A DNA stretch of 64,000 bases from assembly GCA_030054095.1 (NCBI GenBank), contig JASGCO010000007.1, positions 62,001 through 126,000 of the forward strand, given 5' to 3'. How positions within the stretch are numbered: position 1 is the first letter of the stretch; each line of letters opens with the position of its first letter. A program made the translations under genes and the position numbers. The DNA is from Sediminibacterium sp. (GTDB taxonomy: Bacteria; Bacteroidota; Bacteroidia; B-17B0; Aurantibacillaceae). The notes beneath the pieces were generated by a model. The model had not been told where the DNA came from. It was given only the letters and a program-made list of their open reading frames with translations, and did no database searches. This document shows positions 1 to 12,510 of this stretch, in pieces.

Positions 1-3564
<3,564 letters not shown>

Positions 3565-3568
3565 AAAA

Positions 3569-3660
3569 TTTACGATTGAGGGATTGTCAATTTACGATTG
3601 AAAATCCCTCAAAATTGTAAATCGTAAATTGATAAATTGTAAATTGATAAATTGTAAATT
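3569..3660. repeat. rpoB-rpoC spacer with inverted and tandem AT-rich repeats
   Basis: Almost the whole spacer is repetitive. TTGAGGGATT (3576-3585) is a perfect inverted match to 3603-3612. CAATTTACGATT (3588-3599) is a perfect 12-bp inverted match to 3620-3631. A 15-bp unit, GATAAATTGTAAATT, is repeated twice without a gap (3631-3645, 3646-3660). The first hairpin has no following T-tract, so it does not look like a terminator. It could be an RNA processing or pausing site between the two polymerase genes, or a small intergenic repeat of the TTTACRATTT type that I recall from other Bacteroidota; neither can be decided here. Confidence 0.75.
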
Positions 3661-3671
3661 AACATTACAAA

Positions 3672-6600
3672 ATGGCATTAAGAAGAGATAATAAACAAAA
3701 ATCGAATTTCTCGAAGATTACCATCAGTCTGGCTTCTCCGGAAACGATTTTAAAACGTTCGAGTGGTGAGGTGTTAAAACCCGAAACCATTAACTACCGT
3801 ACCTATAAACCAGAGCGTGACGGTTTGTTTTGCGAACGTATTTTCGGTCCTGTAAAAGATTACGAATGTCACTGTGGTAAATACAAACGCATCCGTTACA
3901 AAGGGATTACCTGCGACCGTTGCGGTGTAGAGGTGACTGAGAAAAAAGTGCGTCGTGAGCGCATGGGACACATCAATCTGGTGGTACCAGTAGCTCATAT
4001 CTGGTATTTCCGCTCATTACCAAACAAAATTGGTTATTTGTTAGGCTTGCCTACCAAAAAACTGGATATGATTATTTACTACGAACGTTATGTAGTAATC
4101 AATCCGGGTGTTGCTGCTGAAAATGGTATTTCGTATCTGGATTTCTTAACAGAAGAAGAATACCTGAACGCGGTAGAAGCTTTACCAAAAGAAAACGCGT
4201 TGTTAGATGACAGCGATCCTAATAAATTCATCGCTAAAATGGGAGCAGAAGCCTTACAGGATTTACTTTCCCGTTTAAATCTGGATGAATTATCTTACGA
4301 ATTGCGTCATAAAGCCAATACCGAAACGTCTCAGCAACGTAAAAACGAAGCGTTGAAACGTTTACAGGTTATTGAAGCATTCCGTCAGGCCAACCAAAAT
4401 GTGGTAAATAAACCTGAATGGATGATTGTAAAAGTAGTTCCGGTTATTCCGCCAGAATTACGTCCGTTAGTGCCATTAGATGGTGGCCGTTTCGCCACAT
4501 CCGATTTAAATGATTTATACCGTCGTGTTATTATCCGTAATAACCGTTTAAAACGCTTAATCGAAATTAAAGCGCCAGATGTAATCTTACGTAACGAAAA
4601 ACGTATGTTACAAGAATCGGTAGATTCATTATTCGATAACTCACGTAAATCGAATGCTGTTAAAACTGAAAGTAACCGCGCCTTAAAATCATTATCTGAT
4701 TCATTAAAAGGTAAACAAGGACGTTTCCGTCAGAACTTACTCGGTAAACGTGTTGACTACTCAGCGCGTTCTGTAATCGTCGTAGGTCCTGAATTGAAAT
4801 TACACGAATGTGGTTTACCAAAAGAAATGGCGGCTGAGTTGTTCAAACCATTTATCATCCGCAAGATGATTGAACGTGGTATTGTAAAAACCGTTAAGTC
4901 TGCCAAAAAAATCGTAGATAAAAAAGAACCAATTGTTTGGGATATTTTAGAAAACGTATTAAAAGGGCATCCGGTATTGTTAAACCGTGCTCCGACACTC
5001 CACCGTTTAGGTATTCAGGCGTTTCAGCCTAAACTGATCGAAGGTAAAGCGATTCAGTTACACCCACTGGTTTGTTCGGCATTTAACGCGGATTTTGACG
5101 GTGACCAGATGGCGGTACACGTTCCATTAGGAAACGCCGCTATTCTCGAAGCTCAAATCTTAATGTTAGCGTCTCACAACATCCTTAACCCATCGAATGG
5201 TGCACCGGTAGCGGTACCTTCACAAGACATGGTGTTGGGCTTGTACTACCTCACCAAAGGCAAACGTAATTTGCCAAATGATGTAGTAAAAGGAGAAGGT
5301 AAAATATTTTATAGTGCGGAAGAGGTGATCATTGCTTTAAACGAGAAGCAAATTGACCTTCATGCACAGATCAAAATTAAAATCAGCAATGCCCTTGAAG
5401 GTGATAAGTTAGTGGCTAAAATGATTGAAACCACTGCGGGTCGCGTTATCTTCAATACAGTGGTGCCTCACGAAGTAGGATTTATCAACGAACTGTTGAC
5501 TAAAAAATCACTTCGCGATATCATCGGTATGGTATTGAAAAAAACCGGTATGGCTAAAACCGCTAAATTCCTTGATGATATTAAAGAATTAGGTTTCCGT
5601 ACGGCTTTCAAAGGAGGTTTATCGTTCAACCTGGGCGATATCCAGACACCTGATGAAAAATTAAAAATTATTGCAGACGCTCAGACTGAAGTAGATGAAG
5701 TAATGAACAATTACAACATGGGCTTCATTACCAATAACGAGCGTTATAACCAGATCATTGATATCTGGACGCATACCAACTCTAAAGTAACCAAAAAGGT
5801 ATTGGATAAATTGAGTACCGATAAACAGGGCTTTAACTCTGTGTACATGATGCTTGATTCCGGTGCCCGTGGTTCTAAGGAGCAGATTAAACAGTTGAGC
5901 GGGATGCGTGGTTTGATGGCTAAACCTCAGAAAGCAGGTGATACAACGGCTTCCATTATTGAGAATCCGGTATTATCTAACTTCCGTGAAGGTCTGTCCA
6001 TCTTGGAATACTTTATCTCTACCCACGGTGCCCGTAAAGGTTTGGCCGATACGGCGTTAAAAACGGCCGATGCTGGTTACCTGACCCGTCGTTTAGTGGA
6101 TGTGGCGCAAGACGTTATTATTAACGAAACTGATTGTGGAACCCTCCGTGGTTTAAGCATGAGCGCGTTAAAAAATAACGACGATGTGGTTGAAAGTTTG
6201 TACGACCGTATTTTAGGACGTACTGCTGTGAGCGATGTATTCCATCCAACAACAGGCGACTTAATTGTAGCAGGTGGCGAAATCATTACTGAAGATGTTG
6301 CAGCTATCATTGAAAAATCACCAATTGAAACCGTTGATATCCGCTCGGTATTAACCTGCGAAAGCCGTTTAGGGGTGTGTGCTAAATGTTATGGCCGTAA
6401 CCTTGCCAATAACCGTTTGGTGCAGTTAGGTGAGGCTGTAGGTGTAATTGCCGCGCAGTCTATCGGTGAGCCAGGTACACAGTTAACGCTCCGTACATTC
6501 CACGTGGGTGGTACGGCCAGTAACGTGGCCGCTTCATCGAGTGTAATTGCGAAATACGATGGTATTGTTGAAATTGACGAATTACGTACCGTAGAACGCC

Positions 6601-7967
6601 TGAATGCTGAAGGGGTTAAAGCGAATGTAGTTATTGGTCGTTCAACAGAGATGCGCATTGTAGATTCAAATACCGGCATCACGTTAACTACCGGAAATAT
6701 TCCTTATGGTTCTAACCTGTACATTAAGCCAGGTGCCAAAGTGAAAAAAGGTGAGTTAATTTGCGACTGGGATCCATACAACGCGGTAATCGTATCTGAA
6801 TTTGGTGGTACAGTAGAATACGAACATATTAAAGAAAATATCACTTTCCGCGAAGAGGCCGATGAGCAAACCGGCTTTAAGGAAAAAGTGATTATTGAAA
6901 GTAAGGATAAAACCCTGAGTCCATTGATTAAAATCGTTGACAAAAAAGGCGAAATTCTTAAAATGTATAATATACCTGTAGGCGCTCACATTGTGGTGAA
7001 CGAAGCTGCGAAAATTGAACCTGGTCAGATTCTCGTTAAAATTCCGCGTGTAACCGGAAAAACAGGGGATATCACAGGTGGTTTACCACGTGTAACCGAA
7101 TTGTTCGAAGCCCGTAACCCAAGTAACCCTGCGGTAGTAAGTGAAATCGATGGCATTGTAACCTTTGGTAAAATTAAACGTGGTAACCGTGAGGTGATCG
7201 TTGAAGCTAAAACCGGAGAACAACGCCGTTATTTGGTAAACCTGAGCAAACACATTCTGGTTCAGGAAAATGATTTCGTAAAAGCCGGTGATCCGTTATC
7301 AGATGGCGCTATTAGTCCTGGTGATATTTTAGCGATTAAAGGCCCTACTGCTGTACAGGAGTATCTGGTAAATGAAATTCAGGAGGTATATCGTTTACAA
7401 GGTCAGAAATTAAATGATAAACACTTTGAAACCATTGTGCGTCAAATGATGCGTAAGGTGGAAATTGTAGATCCGGGCGATACTATTTTTCTGGAGCAGC
7501 AATTGGTAAACAAAGTGGACTTCATGAGCGAGAATGATACTATTTATGGTAAAAAAGTAGTGATTAACCCTGGCGACAGTTCAGAACTGAAACGCGGACA
7601 AATCATTACCAGCCGTAAATTACGTGATGAGAATTCAGTATTGAAACGTAAGGATCTTAAACTGGTAGAAGCCCGCGACGCGGTTCCTGCTACAGCTAAT
7701 CCGATCCTTCAGGGTATAACCCGTGCTTCGTTACAAACGAATTCGTGGATCTCTGCCGCGTCTTTCCAGGAAACTACAAAAGTATTGAACGAAGCCGCTG
7801 TAAACGGAAAAGTAGATACACTGATTGGTCTGAAAGAAAACGTGATCGTTGGTCACCTCATCCCTGCCGGAACTGGTTTACGTCAGTACGAAAAACTAGT
7901 GGTAGGAAGCAAGGAAGAATACGAACGCCTAATGGCCTCTAAAGAAGAGGAAGAGGTAGAAGTTTAA
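3672..7967 (+). CDS. rpoC: DNA-directed RNA polymerase subunit beta-prime
   Basis: Catalytic subunit of RNA polymerase, 1431 residues, full length for Bacteroidota. The Mg-binding motif NADFDGDQM is at residues 472-480 with the three catalytic aspartates D474, D476 and D478. The N-terminal zinc site is formed by C66, C68, C81 and C84, and the second zinc site by C822, C896, C903 and C906. The bridge-helix and trigger-loop region ([16 protein letters not shown]) is intact near nt 6470. The ATG at 3672 gives the family-typical MALRR-N start. The gene ends in an acidic tail (KEEEEVEV) and is followed 18 bp later by a strong terminator, so it closes the operon. Confidence 0.99.
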   Translation: MALRRDNKQKSNFSKITISLASPETILKRSSGEVLKPETINYRTYKPERDGLFCERIFGPVKDYECHCGKYKRIRYKGITCDRCGVEVTEKKVRRERMGHINLVVPVAHIWYFRSLPNKIGYLLGLPTKKLDMIIYYERYVVINPGVAAENGISYLDFLTEEEYLNAVEALPKENALLDDSDPNKFIAKMGAEALQDLLSRLNLDELSYELRHKANTETSQQRKNEALKRLQVIEAFRQANQNVVNKPEWMIVKVVPVIPPELRPLVPLDGGRFATSDLNDLYRRVIIRNNRLKRLIEIKAPDVILRNEKRMLQESVDSLFDNSRKSNAVKTESNRALKSLSDSLKGKQGRFRQNLLGKRVDYSARSVIVVGPELKLHECGLPKEMAAELFKPFIIRKMIERGIVKTVKSAKKIVDKKEPIVWDILENVLKGHPVLLNRAPTLHRLGIQAFQPKLIEGKAIQLHPLVCSAFNADFDGDQMAVHVPLGNAAILEAQILMLASHNILNPSNGAPVAVPSQDMVLGLYYLTKGKRNLPNDVVKGEGKIFYSAEEVIIALNEKQIDLHAQIKIKISNALEGDKLVAKMIETTAGRVIFNTVVPHEVGFINELLTKKSLRDIIGMVLKKTGMAKTAKFLDDIKELGFRTAFKGGLSFNLGDIQTPDEKLKIIADAQTEVDEVMNNYNMGFITNNERYNQIIDIWTHTNSKVTKKVLDKLSTDKQGFNSVYMMLDSGARGSKEQIKQLSGMRGLMAKPQKAGDTTASIIENPVLSNFREGLSILEYFISTHGARKGLADTALKTADAGYLTRRLVDVAQDVIINETDCGTLRGLSMSALKNNDDVVESLYDRILGRTAVSDVFHPTTGDLIVAGGEIITEDVAAIIEKSPIETVDIRSVLTCESRLGVCAKCYGRNLANNRLVQLGEAVGVIAAQSIGEPGTQLTLRTFHVGGTASNVAASSSVIAKYDGIVEIDELRTVERLNAEGVKANVVIGRSTEMRIVDSNTGITLTTGNIPYGSNLYIKPGAKVKKGELICDWDPYNAVIVSEFGGTVEYEHIKENITFREEADEQTGFKEKVIIESKDKTLSPLIKIVDKKGEILKMYNIPVGAHIVVNEAAKIEPGQILVKIPRVTGKTGDITGGLPRVTELFEARNPSNPAVVSEIDGIVTFGKIKRGNREVIVEAKTGEQRRYLVNLSKHILVQENDFVKAGDPLSDGAISPGDILAIKGPTAVQEYLVNEIQEVYRLQGQKLNDKHFETIVRQMMRKVEIVDPGDTIFLEQQLVNKVDFMSENDTIYGKKVVINPGDSSELKRGQIITSRKLRDENSVLKRKDLKLVEARDAVPATANPILQGITRASLQTNSWISAASFQETTKVLNEAAVNGKVDTLIGLKENVIVGHLIPAGTGLRQYEKLVVGSKEEYERLMASKEEEEVEV

Positions 7968-7985
7968 TAATACTATTCTATTTAT

Positions 7986-8017
7986 AAAAACCTTAGCATA
8001 CAGCTAAGGTTTTTTTA
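7986..8017 (+). terminator. Intrinsic terminator after rpoC
   Basis: A 12-bp perfect stem, AAAAACCTTAGC (7986-7997) against GCTAAGGTTTTT (8003-8014), with a 5-nt loop and a continuing T-run. It ends the rpoBC transcript. Confidence 0.9.
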
Positions 8018-8029
8018 TTTTCTATTGTG

Positions 8030-9436
8030 ATGAGAAATTCTTTGTTTAAACTAGTAGCGTACATATACTTGTTAAGTTACCAATTGAGCATTCATGCAAC
8101 GAATAGCTTTACTTCGGTAATCAGGCAAACGTTTATCAGTGATACTAAAATCTATTGTTATAATTCGGATACTTCTTATGTTATTTATGGAATTAAGGGA
8201 AAAGATGCACAAAACTGGCATTTTAAAATTGTCCGATTCGAAACGGATAGCCAAATAGTGTTGGAACCTAAAAATTCTGCGGCAATTCAAACATTTGTAT
8301 TTGATGAAGTTATACTATCCTTCAGAAGAGCCTCGGATAATGAGTATGTTGTTGATTTTAAATATAAGGTAAAGGAGAGTTTACTGACAGTTAGCGCCTT
8401 AAAGGAGAATCCAGATAGGGTAAAATTTTTAAGCAAGGCGTTTAAAACACCAGATGATATTCCTGAGTTTACAATATGGAATGCTATGAGTCAAACAACG
8501 AAGTTGAAAGGTGTAGCTAAGAATAAGAAAATATATCTGAATAAAAACGGACTGGGAAGTTACTTAACGTTAACTAGTAGAAATACAGTGAAAGTCAATC
8601 AAATCTTAATTCAAGCAATTGAAAGGGGGTTAAAGCATCTTTCGAAGGATACGATCAAACTCTACTTTGAAGATTGGAAGTTAGTATTAAATATGTCGAA
8701 GAAAGAATTGAAAGAGTTGTTTGATAATATTACCAAAGGCGAAGTTTTAGAATCCGAAAACATACAGCAGCTTAGGGTCGAAAATGGAATTATAAAGAAT
8801 GAAGTGATCCCTAAGCTTTATATTAGTGCGGAAGGATATCTTAGTTTTTTTTCAGAAGATCAACGTTCTTTTCTTAGTAAGTACTATATTTCTGATATTA
8901 ACAGAATAACAAACGATAAGATATATTATAAAAGTGAGCACAGTAAAAAGGAGCAGGTGCAATATGCGGTATTTAAAAAAATAGATTCAACGAAGCTAGA
9001 AGTTTATTATAAGGAAAGAGATGTTTATCCTGATACAATAAATCCTTTTATTATGAGTAGATGGAAGAAGCCACAATGTCGGGATACTTTATGGCATTTC
9101 AGAGAGTTTCCCTTTTTAATAGCAGATTCAATGGCATTTACTATAGTTAATAGCGTCACAGATAATGTTGTTGGTGAATTGACCAGAAATGGAACAGTAT
9201 TTCTATTGAACCATACCAATGAAAGAAGATTAGAGATGGTACAGTTATTGGCCGTAAAAAGAAAGCTACAGGATTATATTCTGGGAGTTTTGGAATCTAA
9301 TAAAAATCAGAAAGTAAGTTCTCAATATGTAATAAACTTAGATTTTTATGCCTATACTTTCAGAGCATGTTTAACAAACGAACAGTCTGGACAACTCATG
9401 AAGCTAATGTTAAATTATTTACGAAATAGTAACTGA
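8030..9436 (+). CDS. Orphan secreted protein of unknown function
   Basis: 468 residues. I do not recognise the family. ATG 8030 was chosen; a GTG one codon earlier (8027) is possible. The first 24 or so residues (MRNSLFKLVAYIYLLSYQ...HATNS) look like a Sec signal peptide, so the product is probably periplasmic or surface-exposed. The rest is soluble-looking, rich in lysine and aromatic residues, with no transmembrane segment, no lipobox and no recognised motif. There is no T9SS C-terminal domain: it ends in a helix-like LMLNYLRNSN. Codon use is clearly more AT-rich than rpoBC (many AGA, ATA, AAA, TTA), which may simply reflect low expression or may indicate recent acquisition. It stands alone between the rpoC terminator and a broken gene. 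Confidence 0.7.
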   Translation: MRNSLFKLVAYIYLLSYQLSIHATNSFTSVIRQTFISDTKIYCYNSDTSYVIYGIKGKDAQNWHFKIVRFETDSQIVLEPKNSAAIQTFVFDEVILSFRRASDNEYVVDFKYKVKESLLTVSALKENPDRVKFLSKAFKTPDDIPEFTIWNAMSQTTKLKGVAKNKKIYLNKNGLGSYLTLTSRNTVKVNQILIQAIERGLKHLSKDTIKLYFEDWKLVLNMSKKELKELFDNITKGEVLESENIQQLRVENGIIKNEVIPKLYISAEGYLSFFSEDQRSFLSKYYISDINRITNDKIYYKSEHSKKEQVQYAVFKKIDSTKLEVYYKERDVYPDTINPFIMSRWKKPQCRDTLWHFREFPFLIADSMAFTIVNSVTDNVVGELTRNGTVFLLNHTNERRLEMVQLLAVKRKLQDYILGVLESNKNQKVSSQYVINLDFYAYTFRACLTNEQSGQLMKLMLNYLRNSN

Positions 9437-9437
9437 A

Positions 9438-9614
9438 ATGAGATCTATTCCCGCCATAACCTCTATCCTTTCACCTTCCGGTATTTCGGATTACGCACGT
9501 AGTTCCTATAATTTATCCGGGCAAGTCGTCTGCGTTTTGTTGAAAGCAGGAATCAATCATACATATCGTATTCAATCCAACGAAGAATCAAATCATGGAA
9601 AACCTTCTTTTTAA
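9438..9614 (+). pseudogene. 5' remnant of an aminoglycoside-phosphotransferase-family kinase gene
   Basis: A 58-codon open frame beginning ATG 9438. Residues about 19-50 read DYARSSYNLSGQVVCVLL then KAGINHTYRIQS, which matches the first strands of the APH/choline-kinase-like fold (typical pattern Y-x-L-S-G-x-V-x-x-x-L-L-x-x-G-x-N-x-T-Y-x-V). After about codon 50 the similarity stops: there is no ATP-binding lysine, no HGDLHxxN loop and no DxD, and the frame ends at TAA 9612-9614, inside the start of the next gene (ATG 9595). A complete family member needs about 300 residues, so this is a truncated relic, probably left by a deletion joining it to the Crp-like gene. Family assignment rests on about 30 residues of pattern similarity only. 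Confidence 0.55.
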
Positions 9615-10173
9615 TTTTATAGCGTCGTACATGCCTCTTACTGATGAAGAAAAGGAGGCTGTTAAAGAGCTTAATATTTTCAAATCTTATCCCAAAGGAA
9701 CAGTTTTGCTAAAAGAAGGCCGGATTTCCCGTGAGGGTTATTTTGTTATTAAAGGGTGTATCAGAACGTACTATGTTGTAGATGGCGAAGAAAAAACAAC
9801 GGAGTTTTACACCGAATTACAATCGTTATCACCCTTAACGGTAATAAACCAAAAACCCTCAGAATACTATGTGGCCTGTGTAGAAGATTCTATATTGGTA
9901 GTAGCCAATCCGGATATGGAGAAGGTCATGTTCGAAAAGTTCCCAAGATTTGAAACCCTTTGCCGTATTCTGTCAGAAAAGTTGTTGGCAGGTAGTCAGG
10001 CCTCTTTCGATGATTTTAAAATATCGAGCCCTGAACAGCGGTATCTGAACTTGTTAAAAAACAGACCCGATCTTATACAAAGGGTACCACAGTATCAAAT
10101 GGCCAGTTATCTTGGAATTACTCCACAATCATTAAGCCGGATGCGCAGTCGCATTACTAAAAAAGGTATTTAA
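9595..10173 (+). CDS. Crp/Fnr-family transcriptional regulator
   Basis: 192 residues. Residues about 25-115 form a cyclic-nucleotide-binding-like beta-roll (KGTVLLKEGRISREGYFVIKG is the start of the jelly roll). The C-terminus holds a winged-helix DNA-binding domain with the recognition segment ASYLGITPQSLSRMRSRI. This is the short Bacteroidota form of the family. The ligand is unknown; the canonical cAMP phosphate-binding motif (RxGExxGE...RxA) is not evident, and there is no FNR-type cysteine cluster. Its start lies inside the 3' end of the truncated kinase fragment. The GrpB-GNAT gene follows 45 bp later and may be co-transcribed. Confidence 0.88.
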   Translation: MENLLFNFIASYMPLTDEEKEAVKELNIFKSYPKGTVLLKEGRISREGYFVIKGCIRTYYVVDGEEKTTEFYTELQSLSPLTVINQKPSEYYVACVEDSILVVANPDMEKVMFEKFPRFETLCRILSEKLLAGSQASFDDFKISSPEQRYLNLLKNRPDLIQRVPQYQMASYLGITPQSLSRMRSRITKKGI

Positions 10174-10218
10174 CAGGCAGCATTCTTTTTCTTTAAATAA
10201 GGTCATAGGTAAACAAAA

Positions 10219-11205
10219 GTGTTAATTCAGGAATATAGAGAGGAGTGGTCTGAGTATTTTCAATGCCTTGCTTCAGAAATCAAAAATAGATTGAAACTTC
10301 CAGCGTTGAGAATAGAACATGTGGGAAGTACGGCTATTCATGGAATGCCGGCTAAACCCATTATAGACATAGATATTGTATTTGATAGCGTAGAGCAGTT
10401 TAACTGTATTAAATCAGGGTTAGAGTCCATGGGATATTATCACAACGGGGATCAGGGAATAAAGGACAGAGAAGTCTTTAAAAGAAAGTTGTTTTCTGTA
10501 GCTGATAATATACTGGATACGATACCTCATCATTTGTACGTTTGTTCTGTTGAAAGCAGAGAATTGGAGCGGCATTTGCTTTTCAGAGATTATCTTCGTT
10601 CTCACGAATCGGTAAAAATATCTTACAGCAAACTTAAAACGGAATTGGCTCAGGAGGCGGGACAGGATAAGAAAAAGTATGCTATCTTAAAGGAAGAAAA
10701 GGCTACCGTTTTTATAGAGTCAATTATACAAAAAGCAGAATCTAAAATAAAGGAGGTAATAATGATACGTGAGGCAACAACAGACGATATTCAACAGATA
10801 CAAATTGTACGAAACGCGGTGAAAGAAAATACCTTATCAGATCCCGCTCTGGTAACCGATACGGATTGTGAAACGTATTTAATGCACAGAGGCAAGGGAT
10901 GGGTAAGTGAGCAGGAGGGAAAAGTCATTGGTTTTTCGATTGTGGACCTTGAGGAGCATAATGTGTGGGCTCTTTTTCTAATGCCGGATTACGAAGGCAG
11001 AGGAATAGGAACGCAACTTCAGAAAATTATGCTGGATTGGTACTTTTCTAAAACAGATACAACCATCTGGCTGGGAACGGAACCGGGAACAAGGGCAGAG
11101 CAGTTTTACCGCCGTTCAGGATGGCAGGAGACAGGAAAGCATGGTAAGAATGAAATTAAATTTGAAATGACTAAAACGCAGTGGTTGCGCTTACAGTCTG
11201 CATGA
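10219..11205 (+). CDS. Fused GrpB-family nucleotidyltransferase-like and GNAT N-acetyltransferase
   Basis: 328 residues. Residues 1-175 are a GrpB/UPF0157 domain, of the nucleotidyltransferase fold, with the signature HVGSTAIHGMPAKPIIDIDI. Residues 182-328 are a GNAT acetyltransferase with the acetyl-CoA loop EGRGIGTQL and a C-terminal FYRRSGW segment. The substrate is unknown for both halves. The start is GTG 10219: an in-frame stop lies three codons upstream, and LIQEYREEW aligns with the usual GrpB N-terminus. A strong Shine-Dalgarno-like AAAGGAGG sits seven bases before an in-frame internal ATG at 10762, exactly where the GNAT domain begins, so a separate GNAT product is possible. GrpB-GNAT fusions are known as an annotated architecture. 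Confidence 0.88.
   Translation: MLIQEYREEWSEYFQCLASEIKNRLKLPALRIEHVGSTAIHGMPAKPIIDIDIVFDSVEQFNCIKSGLESMGYYHNGDQGIKDREVFKRKLFSVADNILDTIPHHLYVCSVESRELERHLLFRDYLRSHESVKISYSKLKTELAQEAGQDKKKYAILKEEKATVFIESIIQKAESKIKEVIMIREATTDDIQQIQIVRNAVKENTLSDPALVTDTDCETYLMHRGKGWVSEQEGKVIGFSIVDLEEHNVWALFLMPDYEGRGIGTQLQKIMLDWYFSKTDTTIWLGTEPGTRAEQFYRRSGWQETGKHGKNEIKFEMTKTQWLRLQSA
10750..10764 (+). promoter_or_regulatory. Internal ribosome-binding site in front of the GNAT domain
   Basis: AAAGGAGG (from 10749/10750) is followed by TAATA and ATG 10762-10764, in frame with the GrpB-GNAT gene at residue 182. Such strong Shine-Dalgarno sequences are uncommon in this window, where most genes have none. It may be a relic of two separate genes or may drive an internal start. 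Confidence 0.5.
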
Positions 11206-11292
11206 TTCACATCTACGCTTCAATTTCCAGAATTAGCAGGAAAACACAAATCTTATGCCGGAAGAGGATTTAACTTAGATTAAAAATCCAAC

Positions 11293-11418
11293 ATGGAACA
11301 TTTTCTGAAATCAAATTATTTTAAAGTGATCATGCCTTTAGTAATTCTTCTCTTAGGCATTGCCTTATGGAACAAAGGGTATGCATTTGGCCGATGGTTG
11401 CATGATGTGTTAAATTAA
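11293..11418 (+). CDS. Small single-pass membrane protein (41 residues)
   Basis: ATG 11293 to TAA 11416-11418 encodes 41 residues. Residues about 12-27 (KVIMPLVILLLGIALW) form one predicted transmembrane helix, preceded by a short N-terminal region with lysines and followed by a C-terminal aromatic segment, NKGYAFGRWLHDVLN. Short Bacteroidota proteins with a membrane helix followed by a G-Y-x-F-G-x-W-L motif are familiar to me, but I know no function. It lies in the convergent gap between the GrpB-GNAT gene and the minus-strand DUF6973-like gene. No clear promoter or ribosome-binding site was found, so expression is uncertain. Confidence 0.5.
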   Translation: MEHFLKSNYFKVIMPLVILLLGIALWNKGYAFGRWLHDVLN

Positions 11419-11477
11419 AACGAACAACGTGTTTGTTACACGGTAACTTAAAAGTGGATGGTCTGTAACTGTTTTTA

Positions 11478-12092
11478 TCAGTTAATAATCCGGGTCGGAA
11501 TAAGACATTTATCATTTTGCCATTTCCCCAAGTAGCTAAAAGGAGGAAGAACAATACCCGCTTCATTCAGATACTGACCTTTTTCGTTCCGTTTCAGCAT
11601 TCGTCCTTTTCCATCTGATAATGCTTTTAGGCATACCTCCGCCAACGTGTTAAGTGAAGCCGTTTTATTTTCCTTTCCAATAATGAAACCCAGTTCATTA
11701 TTGGAAAGATCCATTACAGAGCCAATACTATCCGGTATTTCTCCATCCTCACGTTGGCTTTTTAAAAACTGTCGGTAATTGCCTTTCTCATGAGCTTTAC
11801 CAAGCCTACGTAATTTTTTTATGTTTACGTTTTGACTGAACGCGGCCATGAAAAAACAGTGCCGGAAAGCATCCTTATTGCCGCCGTTAGGAAAACTGTC
11901 GAGTACTAATTTCAGGCTATCCGACTCATAAACGCGATAGCATTGCGAGGCAATGGATTTAATTTTAACAGCGGCAACCGGATGGAAAATGGCCCAGCAT
12001 TTTTCAGGCCACGACAAGCTTCTCCACTGGCCTTTTAAGGGGCTAAAAAAAAGCAGACTAATTAAAAAGATACTGGTATTTTTATTAACCAC
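11478..12092 (-). CDS. Secreted DUF6973-like protein
   Basis: About 204 residues from GTG 12092 (a TTG at 12098 is possible but overlaps the promoter box). The N-terminus (VNKNTSIFLISLLFFSPLKGQ) is a signal peptide. The mature part has the DUF6973-type signatures HPVAA near its start, NGGNKDAFRHCFFMAAFS in the middle and a later GKAHEKGN...SVMDLSNNELGF block. In this family the conserved D-A-F-R-H, H-E and M-D-L-x-N-N residues suggest a metal- or nucleotide-binding site, but the activity is unknown. It is transcribed alone; a good Bacteroidota promoter lies directly in front (12096-12117). Confidence 0.62.
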   Translation of the reverse strand: MVNKNTSIFLISLLFFSPLKGQWRSLSWPEKCWAIFHPVAAVKIKSIASQCYRVYESDSLKLVLDSFPNGGNKDAFRHCFFMAAFSQNVNIKKLRRLGKAHEKGNYRQFLKSQREDGEIPDSIGSVMDLSNNELGFIIGKENKTASLNTLAEVCLKALSDGKGRMLKRNEKGQYLNEAGIVLPPFSYLGKWQNDKCLIPTRIIN

Positions 12093-12095
12093 GCA

Positions 12096-12117
12096 CAAAG
12101 GTAATTAATCCTTTAAA
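12096..12117 (-). promoter_or_regulatory. Bacteroidota-type promoter for the DUF6973-like gene
   Basis: On the minus strand TTGAC is followed, with 18 nt between TTG and the box, by TACCTTTG, a full match to TAnnTTTG. The box ends at 12096, three bases before the GTG start at 12092, so the mRNA would be almost leaderless or translation starts slightly downstream. Confidence 0.55.
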
Positions 12118-12183
12118 AAGTCAATTAACACGAAAATGTTAGCAAACTCATCGAAATCTTACAATCCTCAAGTAATTAAGCTA

Positions 12184-12191
12184 TAAATTTG
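12184..12191 (+). promoter_or_regulatory. -7 promoter box TAAATTTG
   Basis: A full TAnnTTTG match 11 nt before ATG 12203. No clear -33 TTG element was found at the expected distance. Confidence 0.45.
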
Positions 12192-12202
12192 TTATACCTA
12201 GC

Positions 12203-12469
12203 ATGAAAACCGATTTATTAAAGAAACTATTTTCGAAAGAACAAGCCGGTTTGGTTGTTAGTATTAACGACCTGAGGGATAAGGAATTTGGAGGTCAACG
12301 ATTGACCACTGAAGAAAAAATGGCTTTAGCCAATTATGACCGTTACCGACTAGCTGTATTAAACGCTCAAACGGATGAAGATCAGTTTCACTACCATTAC
12401 CGTCAGTTACAGGTAGTGGCAAATTTGAGCGATTGGAGAGAATTTCTTAAAGACGATTTACAAGAATAG
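12203..12469 (+). CDS. Small conserved-looking cytoplasmic protein, function unknown
   Basis: 88 residues, no signal peptide and no membrane segment. The sequence is mostly helical-looking and acidic or polar, with charged N-terminus MKTDLLKKLFSKEQAGL and a C-terminal helix ending FLKDDLQE. I do not recognise a domain. It has its own TAnnTTTG box 11 nt upstream and is separated by 41 bp from the following outer-membrane gene, which has a separate promoter box, so it is probably monocistronic. The clean start, promoter and lack of overlap support a real gene. Confidence 0.65.
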   Translation: MKTDLLKKLFSKEQAGLVVSINDLRDKEFGGQRLTTEEKMALANYDRYRLAVLNAQTDEDQFHYHYRQLQVVANLSDWREFLKDDLQE

Positions 12470-12495
12470 CACCCAAAAAGGCACTAAATCTTTGT

Positions 12496-12503
12496 TATCT
12501 TTG
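12496..12503 (+). promoter_or_regulatory. -7 promoter box TATCTTTG, nearly leaderless
   Basis: A perfect TAnnTTTG match ending seven nucleotides before GTG 12511. Transcription would start at or within a few bases of the initiation codon. Confidence 0.6.
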
Positions 12504-12510
12504 CACTTTT

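Noticed and set aside
11206..11283. 25 in-frame codons after the GrpB-GNAT stop (reading ...LQFPELAGKHKSYAGRG...)
   Set aside because: It looked like a possible lost C-terminal extension, but the GNAT domain is already complete and 25 codons are too few to judge.
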